DNA of 34,461 bases from an uncultured Acetatifactor sp. (lineage in GTDB: Bacteria > Bacillota > Clostridia > Lachnospirales > Lachnospiraceae). The stretch is from positions 12,790-47,250 of the forward strand of contig CAJUGT010000014.1 in assembly GCA_910586435.1 (NCBI GenBank), in the 5' to 3' direction. Shown here piece by piece: positions 7,471 to 16,242 of this stretch. Within the stretch, counting starts at the first letter, position 1. Every line of letters begins with the position of its first letter. The translations under genes were made by a program, and so were the position numbers. A model generated the notes under the pieces. The model saw only the letters and a program-made list of their open reading frames with translations, searched no databases and was not told where the DNA came from.

Positions 7471-8670
7471 ATGAAAGGAAGTGGAGTAAAAGTGCTCAGA
7501 CGCAAAGAAGAGGAGAAGAAACTACAGACGGCGCAGGTATCGGATCTGTGCAAGCGCAGACTGTTAAATTACGCAGACAGCTTTTGCGAGCTGGCCAAGA
7601 GTTATGATCGGGAATTTGTTCAGGAATGCCAGGATCGAGGGACATTGCTAATGGAAAGGAGGCTTTGGGAAAACAGACAGATCATCCGGGGGCATTTAAC
7701 TGAAATGGCAAAAATCATGACAGAGGCGGCCTGTGAAGTACTTTCATATCAGCCAATGGAGGGAAAGAAAAAGAAGCTTTTGCTTCAGGCAATGGCGGAA
7801 GAAGGTATACGTGTAGAAAATCCCTGCTATTTGCCCAGGACAAATGGGCAGGAGGCGATGATACTTACCATGAGCACTTTGAAAGGGGCCAAGGTTTCCG
7901 CGGAAGAAGCCACGGATATGATTTCAGTCATCCTGAATCGGAGGCTGCAGCTTTCCGTAAGCAGCCCTTATCTTATTGAAAGTGTTCCCCAGAGTTTTAT
8001 TCTGGAGGAAGAAGCGGGATTTTTGGTGCTTACAGGATTTTCCAAAGCAATCAAAGAAAATGAGACAATCTCAGGGGATAATTATTCTGTGATTGAAGCT
8101 GAGAAGGGCAGAGTGACTGTTATGCTTTCCGATGGCACAGGCTCCGGCGAGGCGGCGGGCAGGGACAGCGAAAAAGTGCTGGATTTAATGGAGAAAATGC
8201 TGGAAGCCGGGTTTGGGATGGATACGGCCATCAATATGGTAAACACTGCCTTATTCGCCGCAGGAGAGGACCAAAATCATCCCACATTGGACATATGTGA
8301 TATTGACCTCTACCAGGGAAGCTGTCAGCTGCGAAAGGTGGGGGGCGCCATAACCTTTTTGAAGAGACTGGAAGAAGTGGAGCAGTTTGCCGTAGGAAGC
8401 CTGCCCCTTGGCATTTTTCAAAAGGTGGAGGTGCAGCCTGTGAATAAAACCTTGCAGGATGGGGATTTTCTGATTATGGTTTCCGACGGCGTTGTGGATG
8501 CCTTTGAAAGAGGGGAACAGGAAGGGGCCATATTGCGTGCTATTTCCGGGCTCCAGGGATCCAATCCGGGTGAAATGGCGCAACGGCTTCTGCGAATTGC
8601 TCTGTGTGCCTGCGGCGGCAAGATTACGGATGATATGACCATAGGCATAATCGGCATTTGGGAGTCATGA
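7471..8670 (+). CDS. spoIIE: SpoIIE-type PP2C phosphatase, no membrane domain
   Basis: PP2C-family serine phosphatase expected to dephosphorylate SpoIIAA and so activate sigma-F in the forespore. Residues about 20-190 match the SpoIIE regulatory region. The phosphatase domain begins near 198 and has the metal-site motifs SDGTGSGEA (220-228), SDGVVDAF (338-345) and TDDMT (386-390). Bacillus SpoIIE is about 830 residues with ten N-terminal membrane segments; here only 399 residues are encoded, no hydrophobic segment is present, and no coding remnant of a membrane domain lies upstream, since a terminator and promoter are there. Position between divIC and tilS is canonical. ATG 7471 has a poor ribosome site; GTG 7492, with GGAG 5 bases upstream, is an equally good start. 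Confidence 0.88.
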   Translation: MKGSGVKVLRRKEEEKKLQTAQVSDLCKRRLLNYADSFCELAKSYDREFVQECQDRGTLLMERRLWENRQIIRGHLTEMAKIMTEAACEVLSYQPMEGKKKKLLLQAMAEEGIRVENPCYLPRTNGQEAMILTMSTLKGAKVSAEEATDMISVILNRRLQLSVSSPYLIESVPQSFILEEEAGFLVLTGFSKAIKENETISGDNYSVIEAEKGRVTVMLSDGTGSGEAAGRDSEKVLDLMEKMLEAGFGMDTAINMVNTALFAAGEDQNHPTLDICDIDLYQGSCQLRKVGGAITFLKRLEEVEQFAVGSLPLGIFQKVEVQPVNKTLQDGDFLIMVSDGVVDAFERGEQEGAILRAISGLQGSNPGEMAQRLLRIALCACGGKITDDMTIGIIGIWES

Positions 8671-8677
8671 GAACGAA

Positions 8678-8706
8678 TTGACTTTTGACAGATTTTAGGA
8701 TAACAT
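8678..8706 (+). promoter_or_regulatory. Possible promoter before tilS
   Basis: TTGACT (8678-8683), 17 bases, TAACAT (8701-8706). The start point would fall almost on the tilS start codon, so transcripts would be nearly leaderless. A second TTGACA at 8685-8690 has no -10 at a normal distance. Weak evidence; read-through from spoIIE may be the main source. Confidence 0.3.
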
Positions 8707-8713
8707 AGTAACC

Positions 8714-10210
8714 ATGAGTGTAAGAGAAGATACGGAAAAAAAAGTATTTGCCTATATGGAAAAGCATCATATGATTGTGCCCCATGACAGGATTGTAGCA
8801 GGTGTTTCGGGAGGAGCGGATTCGGTATGTATGCTGTTTTTGCTGTTGGAATACGCAAGAAAAGTGCCCTTGACGTTAGCAGTGGTTCATGTAAATCATG
8901 GTATACGTGAAAACGCAGGGGCGGATGCGGCCTATGTGGAGTCGCTGTGCAAAGAGTACAGGATTCCCTTTTTCCTCACCCGGGCGGATGTGCGCAAACT
9001 GGCCTCGGAAGAGAAACGTTCGGAGGAAGAAATGGGCAGGAGAATTCGTTATGATGCTTTTCGGCGGGCGGCAGAAGAGCTGGGAGGGGCAGTGACGGCG
9101 GTAGCGCACAACAGCAATGACAATGGGGAAACCATGCTGTTTCACCTGTTTCGGGGGAGTGGTTTTGGAGGACTGGGAGGAATATGGCCGGTGCGGCAGG
9201 GGGCATACGGGAAAATGATACGCCCCATTCTCTGTCTGGAACGAAGTGAGGTGGAAGCCTATCTGACAGTGAGGCAGATTTCCTGGTGTATGGACGAGAC
9301 AAATAATGGGGACGACTATTGCAGAAACCGCATCCGGCATAATATTTTGCCATACGCGGAAAGGGAAATCTCCCAGGGAGCCGTAAGGCATATGTGCCGG
9401 ACGGCGGAAATGCTTCAGGAGACGGAGGCATATCTGGAACAGCAGACACGGCAGGCGTTGGAACAATGTCTGGTTCAGAACAAGGGGACAGGGGCGAAAT
9501 ATGTATTTGAGACAGAAATCTTCCGAACCTTTCATGAAGTGATACAAAAGCGCATGATATTCTCTGTATTAAAGAGAATATCACCGGAGAGCAAGGATAT
9601 TTTTCTGGTACATGTGCAGGACACTTTGTCCCTTATGACAAAAGAGGGAAATCACAGCATAAATCTGCCCTTTGGAATAGTGGCACGTAGGGAGTATGGA
9701 AGAGTAATAATTGAACAGCCGCCGAGTGACCGGGAAGGCGGTGAAATATGGAATGGAAATCCTGTGATGCTGCCTTCATGGACAGAGATGATGGAAGCTC
9801 CCTGTCTGTGTGATGTGGGAAACGGAGAACAATTGGAGTTTAGAATCATTTTTGGAAAGAAAGCTCAGAAAGTTCCGGAAAACCGGTATACGAAATGGTT
9901 CGATTATGATAAAATAGAAGAACCGCTGATGATACGCGCCAGGAGAACCGGGGACTTCTTCACAATTGCGGCTGGTACAGGGCATATGGCGCACAAGTCC
10001 CTGAAAGAATATATGATAGCGGAAAAGATACCAAAGCAATTGCGTGAAAAGATACCTGTCATAAGTTCAGGGAGTCATATTGTATGGCTGGTGGGGTGGC
10101 GGATTAGCGAATATTTTAAGGTGGATGAGAATACAAAACGCATTTTGCAGGTAAAATTATTACAGGATGTGGAAAATGTCAATGTGGAAAACACAAAAAA
10201 CGGAGGATAA
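8714..10210 (+). CDS. tilS: tRNA(Ile)-lysidine synthetase
   Basis: Converts C34 of tRNA-Ile(CAU) to lysidine using ATP and lysine, which changes its decoding from AUG to AUA; essential. The N-type ATP pyrophosphatase P-loop SGGADS is at residues 32-37. HVNHGIR, the RYDAFRR segment, the AHNSNDNGET block (usually AHHxDDxxET, here with N replacing the His and the first Asp), and the FRGSG loop follow. The TilS substrate-binding and C-terminal domains fill the rest (RARRTGDFF near 414-422, then LKEYMIAEKIP). Length 498 is typical of Clostridia. Only a weak ribosome site precedes ATG 8714, but the MSVREDTEKKVFAYMEKHHMI opening aligns with family N-termini. hpt begins 2 bases after the stop, so they are co-transcribed. 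Confidence 0.94.
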   Translation: MSVREDTEKKVFAYMEKHHMIVPHDRIVAGVSGGADSVCMLFLLLEYARKVPLTLAVVHVNHGIRENAGADAAYVESLCKEYRIPFFLTRADVRKLASEEKRSEEEMGRRIRYDAFRRAAEELGGAVTAVAHNSNDNGETMLFHLFRGSGFGGLGGIWPVRQGAYGKMIRPILCLERSEVEAYLTVRQISWCMDETNNGDDYCRNRIRHNILPYAEREISQGAVRHMCRTAEMLQETEAYLEQQTRQALEQCLVQNKGTGAKYVFETEIFRTFHEVIQKRMIFSVLKRISPESKDIFLVHVQDTLSLMTKEGNHSINLPFGIVARREYGRVIIEQPPSDREGGEIWNGNPVMLPSWTEMMEAPCLCDVGNGEQLEFRIIFGKKAQKVPENRYTKWFDYDKIEEPLMIRARRTGDFFTIAAGTGHMAHKSLKEYMIAEKIPKQLREKIPVISSGSHIVWLVGWRISEYFKVDENTKRILQVKLLQDVENVNVENTKNGG

Positions 10211-10212
10211 GG

Positions 10213-10740
10213 ATGGCGGAACGTGTGAGGGTACTTTTATCGGAAGAAGAAGTGGATGCAAGAATTCAGGCGATAGGGGAAGAAATCAGCAGAGATTATG
10301 AAGGGAAACAGGTACATTTAATCTGTGTCCTAAAGGGCGGCAGCTTTTTCATGTGCGAGCTTGCGAAGAGAATATCGGTGCCAGTATCATTGGATTTTAT
10401 GTCGGTGGCCAGTTATGGAAGTGATACCAAGTCCAGCGGTGTGGTGAAAATCGTAAAGGATTTGGATGAATCCTTGAGGGATAAGGATGTTATAGTAGTG
10501 GAAGATATTGTGGACAGCGGCAGGACGTTAAGCTATCTGCTGGAAGTGTTGAGGAGCAGGGAGCCGAGGTCATTGCGGCTGTGTACGTTGCTTGATAAGC
10601 CCGAGAGGCGTGTGGTAAATGTGGCGGTGGATTATACGGGATTTCAGATACCGGATGAATTTGTAGTGGGATATGGTCTGGACTATGCTCAGAAATATCG
10701 CAACCTTCCCTATATTGGGGTTGTGGAGCTGGATGAATAA
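10213..10740 (+). CDS. hpt: Hypoxanthine phosphoribosyltransferase
   Basis: Purine salvage enzyme that makes IMP (and GMP) from hypoxanthine (guanine) and PRPP. The PRPP-binding signature VVEDIVDSGRT is at about 95-105, with the two acidic residues that contact ribose. KGGSFF (about 41-46) is the cis-peptide loop, and SYGSDTKSSG is the flexible catalytic loop. DYTGFQIPDEFVVGYGLDY is the purine-specificity region, with the conserved aspartate and FVVGYGLD. Length 175 is normal. AGGA lies just upstream of ATG 10213, which is 2 bases past the tilS stop. The tilS-hpt-ftsH order is the same as in Bacillus. Confidence 0.97.
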   Translation: MAERVRVLLSEEEVDARIQAIGEEISRDYEGKQVHLICVLKGGSFFMCELAKRISVPVSLDFMSVASYGSDTKSSGVVKIVKDLDESLRDKDVIVVEDIVDSGRTLSYLLEVLRSREPRSLRLCTLLDKPERRVVNVAVDYTGFQIPDEFVVGYGLDYAQKYRNLPYIGVVELDE

Positions 10741-10789
10741 TCAGGATGCCTGATGTAGAGAAAGAACTGGAATAGGAGGCTTTGATAAG

Positions 10790-12607
10790 TTGGAGCAAAA
10801 CAGGGGAAGTAGCAGTTTTAATTATTTTATGTTTATTTTTCTGTTGCTGGGTGTGGTAGTTCTTGCGGCATTGTTCGGCAATGTGGAGGAAACCTACACA
10901 AGAGAGCAGTTTATCAGGGATTTGGATGCGGATAAGGTGCAGTATGTGGTGGTCAATCCCAACAGAGAGGTACCCACGGGATACCTGGAGGTGGCTCTTG
11001 GAAACGGAGTGGAGCGGAAGCTGTTTGTGACAGACATTGTGGAAGCAGAGGCGCTGGTCAGATCCTATGGCTTTGATCCACGGGTGAAAGACGTGGCCAG
11101 GGAAAGCTGGCTGTTGACCACATTGGTGCCGCTGCTGATTATATTGGCGGTGGGAGGTTTCCTCTTCATGATGGTCAATGGTCAGAATGCCAACAACAGC
11201 AACAATAAGATGATGAATTTTGGTAAATCCCGGGCGGTGCTGTGTCTGTTTGACAAGCCCATTACCTTTGCCCAAGTAGCGGGATTGAAGGAAGAAAAAG
11301 AAGAACTGGAAGAGATTGTGGATTTCCTGAAGGAACCGGGCAAATACGGTAATCTGGGAGCCAGGATTCCCAAAGGGGTATTGTTGGAGGGACCGCCCGG
11401 AACAGGGAAAACGCTGCTTGCAAAAGCGGTGGCAGGGGAGGCGGGTGTTCCGTTTTTCAGCATTTCCGGTTCTGATTTTGTGGAAATGTTTGTGGGTGTG
11501 GGAGCTTCCCGTGTCCGTGATTTGTTTTCGGAAGCCAAAAGGCATTCTCCCTGTATTGTGTTTATCGATGAGATTGACGCAGTGGCCAGGCGCAGGGGTA
11601 CCGGTATGGGCGGCGGACATGACGAACGGGAACAGACCCTGAACCAGCTGTTGGTGGAGATGGATGGTTTCGGTGTCAATGAGGGCATCATTGTCATGGC
11701 GGCTACCAACAGGGTGGATATATTGGATCCGGCAATTCTAAGACCCGGGCGATTTGACAGAAAAGTGGCAGTGGGACGGCCCGATGTGGGCGGCAGAGAG
11801 GATATTTTAAAGGTACACTCCAAGAACAAACCTCTGGCGGAAGATGTGGACTTGAAACAGGTAGCCCAGACAACAGCCGGATTTACGGGAGCTGATTTGG
11901 AGAACCTTATGAATGAGTCAGCTATTCTTGCGGCAAAGCAGGGCAAGGGGTATATCACTCAGGAGGATATACGCAAAGCTTTTGTGAAGGTGGGCATTGG
12001 CGCCGAGAAGAAGAGCCGTGTTATATCAGACAAAGAAAAGCGTATCACCGCATATCATGAAGCCGGTCATGCCATTTTGTTTCATGTGCTGCCGGATGTG
12101 GGGCCTGTGTATACGGTTTCCATTATTCCCACAGGGCTTGGCGCAGCGGGTTACACCATGCCTCTTCCTGAAAAGGATGAAATGTTTCTGACCAAGGGGC
12201 AAATGTTTCAGGAAATCATGGTTTCTCTGGGAGGAAGGATTGCGGAAGAACTTGTCTTCAAGGATATAACCACCGGGGCGTCCAGTGATATTAAGAAGGC
12301 TACCCAGGTAGCCCGCAGAATGGTCACACGTTTTGGCATGTCTGACAGCATTGGTGTGATATGTTATGACAGTGACGATGATGAAGTATTTATCGGCCGG
12401 GATCTGGCTCATGCCAAGTCCCATAGTGAAGTGATATCGGGAGAGATAGATAGAGAGGTTAAAAAGATAATTGACGAGTGTTATTCCAAAGCGCGAGATA
12501 TTATTCAGGAGCAGGCAAAAGTACTTCATAAATGCGCAGAACTGTTATTGGAAAAGGAAAAAATAGGGCGAGAAGAATTTGAGGCGCTGTTTGAGGTGGA
12601 AGGTTGA
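10790..12607 (+). CDS. ftsH: ATP-dependent zinc metalloprotease FtsH
   Basis: Membrane-bound AAA+ protease that degrades misfolded membrane proteins and regulators and supports sporulation in Bacillus. Two membrane segments (about 11-30 and 107-130) bracket a short extracytoplasmic loop. The AAA domain has Walker A GPPGTGKT (201-208), Walker B CIVFIDEID (255-263) and the second region of homology with ATNR...RPGRFDR (305-324). The zinc site HEAGH is at 423-427; the third ligand lies in the later DITTGASSDI block. Length 605 is usual. The TTG start at 10790 is chosen because AGGAGG is 10 bases upstream and residues after it match the family N-terminus. It ends the tilS operon, with a terminator about 160 bases downstream. 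Confidence 0.97.
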   Translation: MEQNRGSSSFNYFMFIFLLLGVVVLAALFGNVEETYTREQFIRDLDADKVQYVVVNPNREVPTGYLEVALGNGVERKLFVTDIVEAEALVRSYGFDPRVKDVARESWLLTTLVPLLIILAVGGFLFMMVNGQNANNSNNKMMNFGKSRAVLCLFDKPITFAQVAGLKEEKEELEEIVDFLKEPGKYGNLGARIPKGVLLEGPPGTGKTLLAKAVAGEAGVPFFSISGSDFVEMFVGVGASRVRDLFSEAKRHSPCIVFIDEIDAVARRRGTGMGGGHDEREQTLNQLLVEMDGFGVNEGIIVMAATNRVDILDPAILRPGRFDRKVAVGRPDVGGREDILKVHSKNKPLAEDVDLKQVAQTTAGFTGADLENLMNESAILAAKQGKGYITQEDIRKAFVKVGIGAEKKSRVISDKEKRITAYHEAGHAILFHVLPDVGPVYTVSIIPTGLGAAGYTMPLPEKDEMFLTKGQMFQEIMVSLGGRIAEELVFKDITTGASSDIKKATQVARRMVTRFGMSDSIGVICYDSDDDEVFIGRDLAHAKSHSEVISGEIDREVKKIIDECYSKARDIIQEQAKVLHKCAELLLEKEKIGREEFEALFEVEG

Positions 12608-12691
12608 CAGGGTTTGTACAAAACTAACAAAAAAACAAAGTAGGTTTTGTTAATTTTGTGAATTTTGGGAATAGGCAAAATGGGGCATGGA

Positions 12692-12797
12692 TGGTATTAT
12701 AATATGCGTAACCCCCCAATACATTATATAGTTTTTGCTATACCCCATAAGTAATACCTTCTCAAAAAGGGCAGCCACCCCATGGCTGTCCTTTTTA
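12692..12797 (+). ncRNA. Candidate small RNA after ftsH
   Basis: An extended -10 (TGG-TATTAT, 12692-12700, overlapping TATAAT at 12698-12703) would start a transcript near 12708. It ends at the strong terminator at 12764-12797, giving about 90 bases with no open frame. The transcript has a 5-base hairpin tatag/ctata at 12727-12742. Complementary pairs around it (atgggg 12680-12685 with ccccat 12743-12748; ggtatta 12693-12699 with taatacc 12752-12758) are interleaved. There is no good -35. It may instead be only the ftsH 3' end. Confidence 0.3.
12764..12797 (+). terminator. Terminator between ftsH and the GH13 gene
   Basis: The stem pairs aaaaagggcagcca (12764-12777) with tggctgtccttttt (12783-12796), one G-T pair, around a 5-base loop. 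A-rich and T-rich flanks allow action in both directions. It ends ftsH transcripts or the candidate RNA upstream. Confidence 0.85.
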
Positions 12798-12897
12798 TTT
12801 GGAAATATGCCGTGAAAGCGGCACAGGGTCGTGGAGCCGGCGGGTGGGAAATACCGTCCCCTGCCGGGTCAATCAATTGTCAAGGTGGGTGCGAGTT

Positions 12898-15006
12898 ATG
12901 GAAGTAAGCTTGGAAGAAATAGTACAGTTGGAAAAGGTGCATCGTTATATTTCAAACATGCGTCCTGTTTTCAACAAAAGGGCATTGTTTTCGGATACTA
13001 CAAGTGAATATCTGTCTCCGGAGGAACCAAATGCCTATGATGAAGTGACGATTCGTTTTCGGACGGCAAAAAATAATATGGATCAGGTTTTTCTGGTATG
13101 TCAGGAAAAGAAATATCTGATGAAGCTGGTAGAGTCTGACAAGCTGTTTGACTATTATGCGTGTCAACTTCAATTGGGAGAGGAAAAGACTTCCTACTAT
13201 TTTGAGCTGCGTTCCGGTTCTTTGGTAGGCTATTATAATACCAGGGGACTGGTGCATGATGTAAACGAGTATTATAATTTTATTGTCATACCGGGATTTA
13301 AGACGCCGCACTGGGCCAAAGGAGCGGTAATGTATCAAATCTACGTGGATCGCTTCTGCAACGGAGATACCTCCAATGATGTATTGACCAATGAATATTG
13401 CTATATTAATGAACCGGTGCATCAGGTAGCGGATTGGGACAGGTATCCGGCGCAGATGGATGTGCGGGAATTTTATGGAGGGGATTTACAGGGAGTGCTG
13501 GACAAGATGGATTACTTGCAGGACCTGGGAGTGGAGGTAATTTACTTTAATCCGTTGTTTGTCTCGCCGTCCAATCATAAATATGATATCCAGGATTACG
13601 ACTATATTGATCCTCATTTTGGCAGGATTGTAATTGACAAGGGAGATTTGCTTGCGGCGGGGGAGAAGGAGAACAGACTGGCTTCCAGATATATCAACAG
13701 AGTGGCCAATCTGACGAATTTGGAGGCAAGCAATGAGCTGTTTATTCAGGTGGTGGAAGAAGCCCACAGGCGGGGAATGCGTGTCATCCTGGATGGTGTG
13801 TTCAACCACTGTGGCTCTTTTAATAAATGGATGGATAGGGAACGTATTTATGAGAAAGTGAAGGGATACGAAAAGGGAGCTTATGTCAGTGAGGACAGCG
13901 TTTACAGGGAGTATTTTGATTTTCATAATCAGAACAGCTGGCCCTATAACAGCTCATATGACGGCTGGTGGGGACATAATACACTGCCCAAGCTGAACTA
14001 TGAAGGTTCAAAAGAACTTTTTGACTATGTGATGTACATAGGAAAAAAGTGGGTATCCCCGCCGTACAACGCAGACGGATGGCGCCTTGATGTGGCTGCG
14101 GATCTGGGGCATAGCCGGGAATTTAATCATTATTTTTGGAAAAAGTTTCGTAAGGCTGTCAAGGAGGCCAATCCTGACGCCATTATTTTGGCGGAACATT
14201 ATGGGAATACCAGAGAATGGCTTCAGGGAGATGAATGGGACACTGTAATGAATTATGATGCCTTTATGGAACCTGTGACCTGGTTTTTGACAGGAATGGA
14301 GAAGCACAGCGACGACTATCGGGAGGATTTACTGGGGAATGTGTGGACTTTCTGGGGAGCCATGAAGCATCACAGCGCGAATTTCTCACTCCCAAGCTGG
14401 CAGGTGGCCATGAACCAGCTGTCCAATCATGACCATTCACGTTTTCTCACCCGTACCAACCGAAAGGTGGGCAGAACCAGCACATTGGGGCCGGAAGCGG
14501 CGGAACAGGGCATTAATAAGGCAGTGTTTCGGGAAGCGGTTGTGATGCAGATGACGTGGGTGGGGGCTCCCACCATTTATTACGGCGATGAGGCCGGCGT
14601 ATGCGGATTCACGGACCCTGACAACAGACGGACATATCCATGGGGAAGGGAGGATCAGGAGTTGATAGCCTTTCACAGGGATATTATCCGTATCCGCAGG
14701 GAGAACAGAGAGCTGCGTACAGGCTCCATCATGTATGTGGACTGTGATTATAATTTTTTGGCCTATGGACGTTTTCGCAATGAAGGAAAATGTCTCATAC
14801 TCATAAACAATAACAGTCATCTTGTCTATAAAGTAATTGCCGTGTGGGTATTGGGAACGGAAAAACAGGGAAAGATGAAGACATTATTGTATACGGACGC
14901 CGAGGGATATGTCACCGGGGGGCAGGAGTATGAAATTACGGCCGGCAAAATCAGGGTGGAACTGCCTGCTACCAGTGCTATGGTGCTGAAATATGAGCCA
15001 TTATAG
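12898..15006 (+). CDS. GH13 alpha-glucan hydrolase (neopullulanase/cyclomaltodextrinase-like)
   Basis: Probably hydrolyses alpha-1,4 (and perhaps alpha-1,6) bonds in imported maltodextrins in the cytoplasm; no signal peptide is seen. An N-terminal beta domain of about 120 residues, like CBM34, precedes the barrel. All four GH13 signature regions are intact: DGVFNH (299-304), GWRLD with nucleophile Asp398, LAEH with acid/base Glu433, and NHD with Asp512. YQIYVDRFCNGD and GGDLQGVLDKMDYL are typical of the neopullulanase group. The 702 residues from ATG 12898 (AAGGTGGG 8 bases upstream) fit that group, though about 90 residues are inserted between the barrel start and region I. An in-frame TTG at 12799 lies in the preceding terminator and is unlikely. 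Exact specificity is uncertain. Confidence 0.9.
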   Translation: MEVSLEEIVQLEKVHRYISNMRPVFNKRALFSDTTSEYLSPEEPNAYDEVTIRFRTAKNNMDQVFLVCQEKKYLMKLVESDKLFDYYACQLQLGEEKTSYYFELRSGSLVGYYNTRGLVHDVNEYYNFIVIPGFKTPHWAKGAVMYQIYVDRFCNGDTSNDVLTNEYCYINEPVHQVADWDRYPAQMDVREFYGGDLQGVLDKMDYLQDLGVEVIYFNPLFVSPSNHKYDIQDYDYIDPHFGRIVIDKGDLLAAGEKENRLASRYINRVANLTNLEASNELFIQVVEEAHRRGMRVILDGVFNHCGSFNKWMDRERIYEKVKGYEKGAYVSEDSVYREYFDFHNQNSWPYNSSYDGWWGHNTLPKLNYEGSKELFDYVMYIGKKWVSPPYNADGWRLDVAADLGHSREFNHYFWKKFRKAVKEANPDAIILAEHYGNTREWLQGDEWDTVMNYDAFMEPVTWFLTGMEKHSDDYREDLLGNVWTFWGAMKHHSANFSLPSWQVAMNQLSNHDHSRFLTRTNRKVGRTSTLGPEAAEQGINKAVFREAVVMQMTWVGAPTIYYGDEAGVCGFTDPDNRRTYPWGREDQELIAFHRDIIRIRRENRELRTGSIMYVDCDYNFLAYGRFRNEGKCLILINNNSHLVYKVIAVWVLGTEKQGKMKTLLYTDAEGYVTGGQEYEITAGKIRVELPATSAMVLKYEPL

Positions 15007-15144
15007 GGAGAAAAGGCAGAAAGTTGTTCCATATAAGTAAAACGGGGCTTTTACCATGCAAAAATGATGCATGTACGGATTATACTTGTCTCCAGTGGTT
15101 GGAGATTCTGCACAGAGCGTTGAAGGGCTGGAAAGGAGCGGTTT

Positions 15145-16242
15145 GTGAAGAAAAAGCAGGTTTTGGCAATTCTTTTGATCTGTACATGTGTCTTTCGGGG
15201 ATTCCCCCAATCGGTAGAGGCCCAGGAGGATTCTCATACTCTGTTGCTGCAAAGGTATGAAGAGTATCGGAGGAGATTTGCCGCCATAGAAATGGTGGAG
15301 GATATAGAAGAAAATGGGTATGAGATTATAGAGGATCAAAGTTTTCCCATACTGTTGGAGTCCTTTGGCGAAGAGGAAGTGATGTTTATTCCCGCCATGG
15401 ACAGGGAGTATCACAGATTGGCCGTAATGATTGCCGATGGAGAGGGAGAGGTGCTTTTCAAGACAGATCAGTTGGAGACGAATTATAAGTATCTGGGGCA
15501 ATTGGAGCAGCCAACCATGGGAATTGCCGCAGTGTCCTTTAAGGATCTGGACCAGGATGGATTCACGGATATTATTCTGATTACCAATTGTGAGAATTCT
15601 TCCGGAGAGTATGCGGGAAAGACATATAAGACGGGGGATGTGCTTTTTCAGAAGGAAGGGACATTTTACCGGGACTGGCGTATATCGGATAAGATTAATC
15701 GCTTCAGTATGAATAAAAGCGCGGATTTTATAGCTGCCTATGTGCAGGACGGCAATTCCACGGAGGTATTGTATACCGCATCCACTCTCAGGGAGTTAAG
15801 GGAGAATGGGTTTCAGATTATTCCAGAGCAATATGAAACCGTTGATTTCGAGAAGCAGGGGCGGCTGAGGGTGGTGCCGGGATATATCAGAATGCGGATA
15901 TATGATATATTCATGATATATCTGGTCAATGAGGAAGGGGAGATTGTGTGGAGTTTTCAGCCCATGGATGAGTATGACAATCTGTATTCCCTGAAAGGGA
16001 TTACCTGTCAGGACATGGATGGGGATGGAATGAAGGACATTGTGGTGCTTGCCGGATACAGTTACGCAGGGGCGGACGGGGAACTCATGGTTGATGTGAG
16101 GTGTTCGGTGTACTATCAGCGCACGGATGGTTTTGCGGAGGATACGGATTTCTGTGATGCGTATCGGGGGACGGAAGAAGATAAGGTATATGAACTGGTG
16201 AAAAGCATCAGGGAATATTGGGGGTGGCCGAAAGAAGAATGA
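15145..16242 (+). CDS. Secreted FG-GAP/VCBS-like protein of a signalling cluster
   Basis: Function unknown. A GTG start (AAAGGAGCGG upstream) gives a signal peptide: KKK, then LAILLICTCVF, then a likely cleavage after VEA near residue 26. The mature protein has two calcium-binding-like loops, DLDQDGFTD (134-142) and DMDGDGMKD (290-298), each embedded in a 'beta-strand - D-D-DG-D - IILI/IVVL' pattern as in FG-GAP or VCBS repeats. These often form propeller blades or ligand-binding faces. No lipobox, membrane anchor or LPxTG motif is visible. The stop overlaps the response-regulator start (ATGA), so it is translated with the two-component system. I infer an extracellular input or a target of that system. 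Confidence in secretion and repeats is good, in role low. Confidence 0.8.
   Translation: MKKKQVLAILLICTCVFRGFPQSVEAQEDSHTLLLQRYEEYRRRFAAIEMVEDIEENGYEIIEDQSFPILLESFGEEEVMFIPAMDREYHRLAVMIADGEGEVLFKTDQLETNYKYLGQLEQPTMGIAAVSFKDLDQDGFTDIILITNCENSSGEYAGKTYKTGDVLFQKEGTFYRDWRISDKINRFSMNKSADFIAAYVQDGNSTEVLYTASTLRELRENGFQIIPEQYETVDFEKQGRLRVVPGYIRMRIYDIFMIYLVNEEGEIVWSFQPMDEYDNLYSLKGITCQDMDGDGMKDIVVLAGYSYAGADGELMVDVRCSVYYQRTDGFAEDTDFCDAYRGTEEDKVYELVKSIREYWGWPKEE

Noticed and set aside
10490..11620. 376-codon reverse frame across hpt and ftsH
   Set aside because: Antisense to two conserved genes, low-complexity His/Gln-rich product, no ribosome site.
11182..11958. 258-codon reverse frame inside ftsH
   Set aside because: Ser/Pro/Thr-rich shadow of the AAA domain codons; no independent evidence.
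12799..12897. 33-codon extension of the GH13 protein from a TTG
   Set aside because: The TTG lies in the T tract of a terminator and the residues have no similarity to the N-terminal beta domain.
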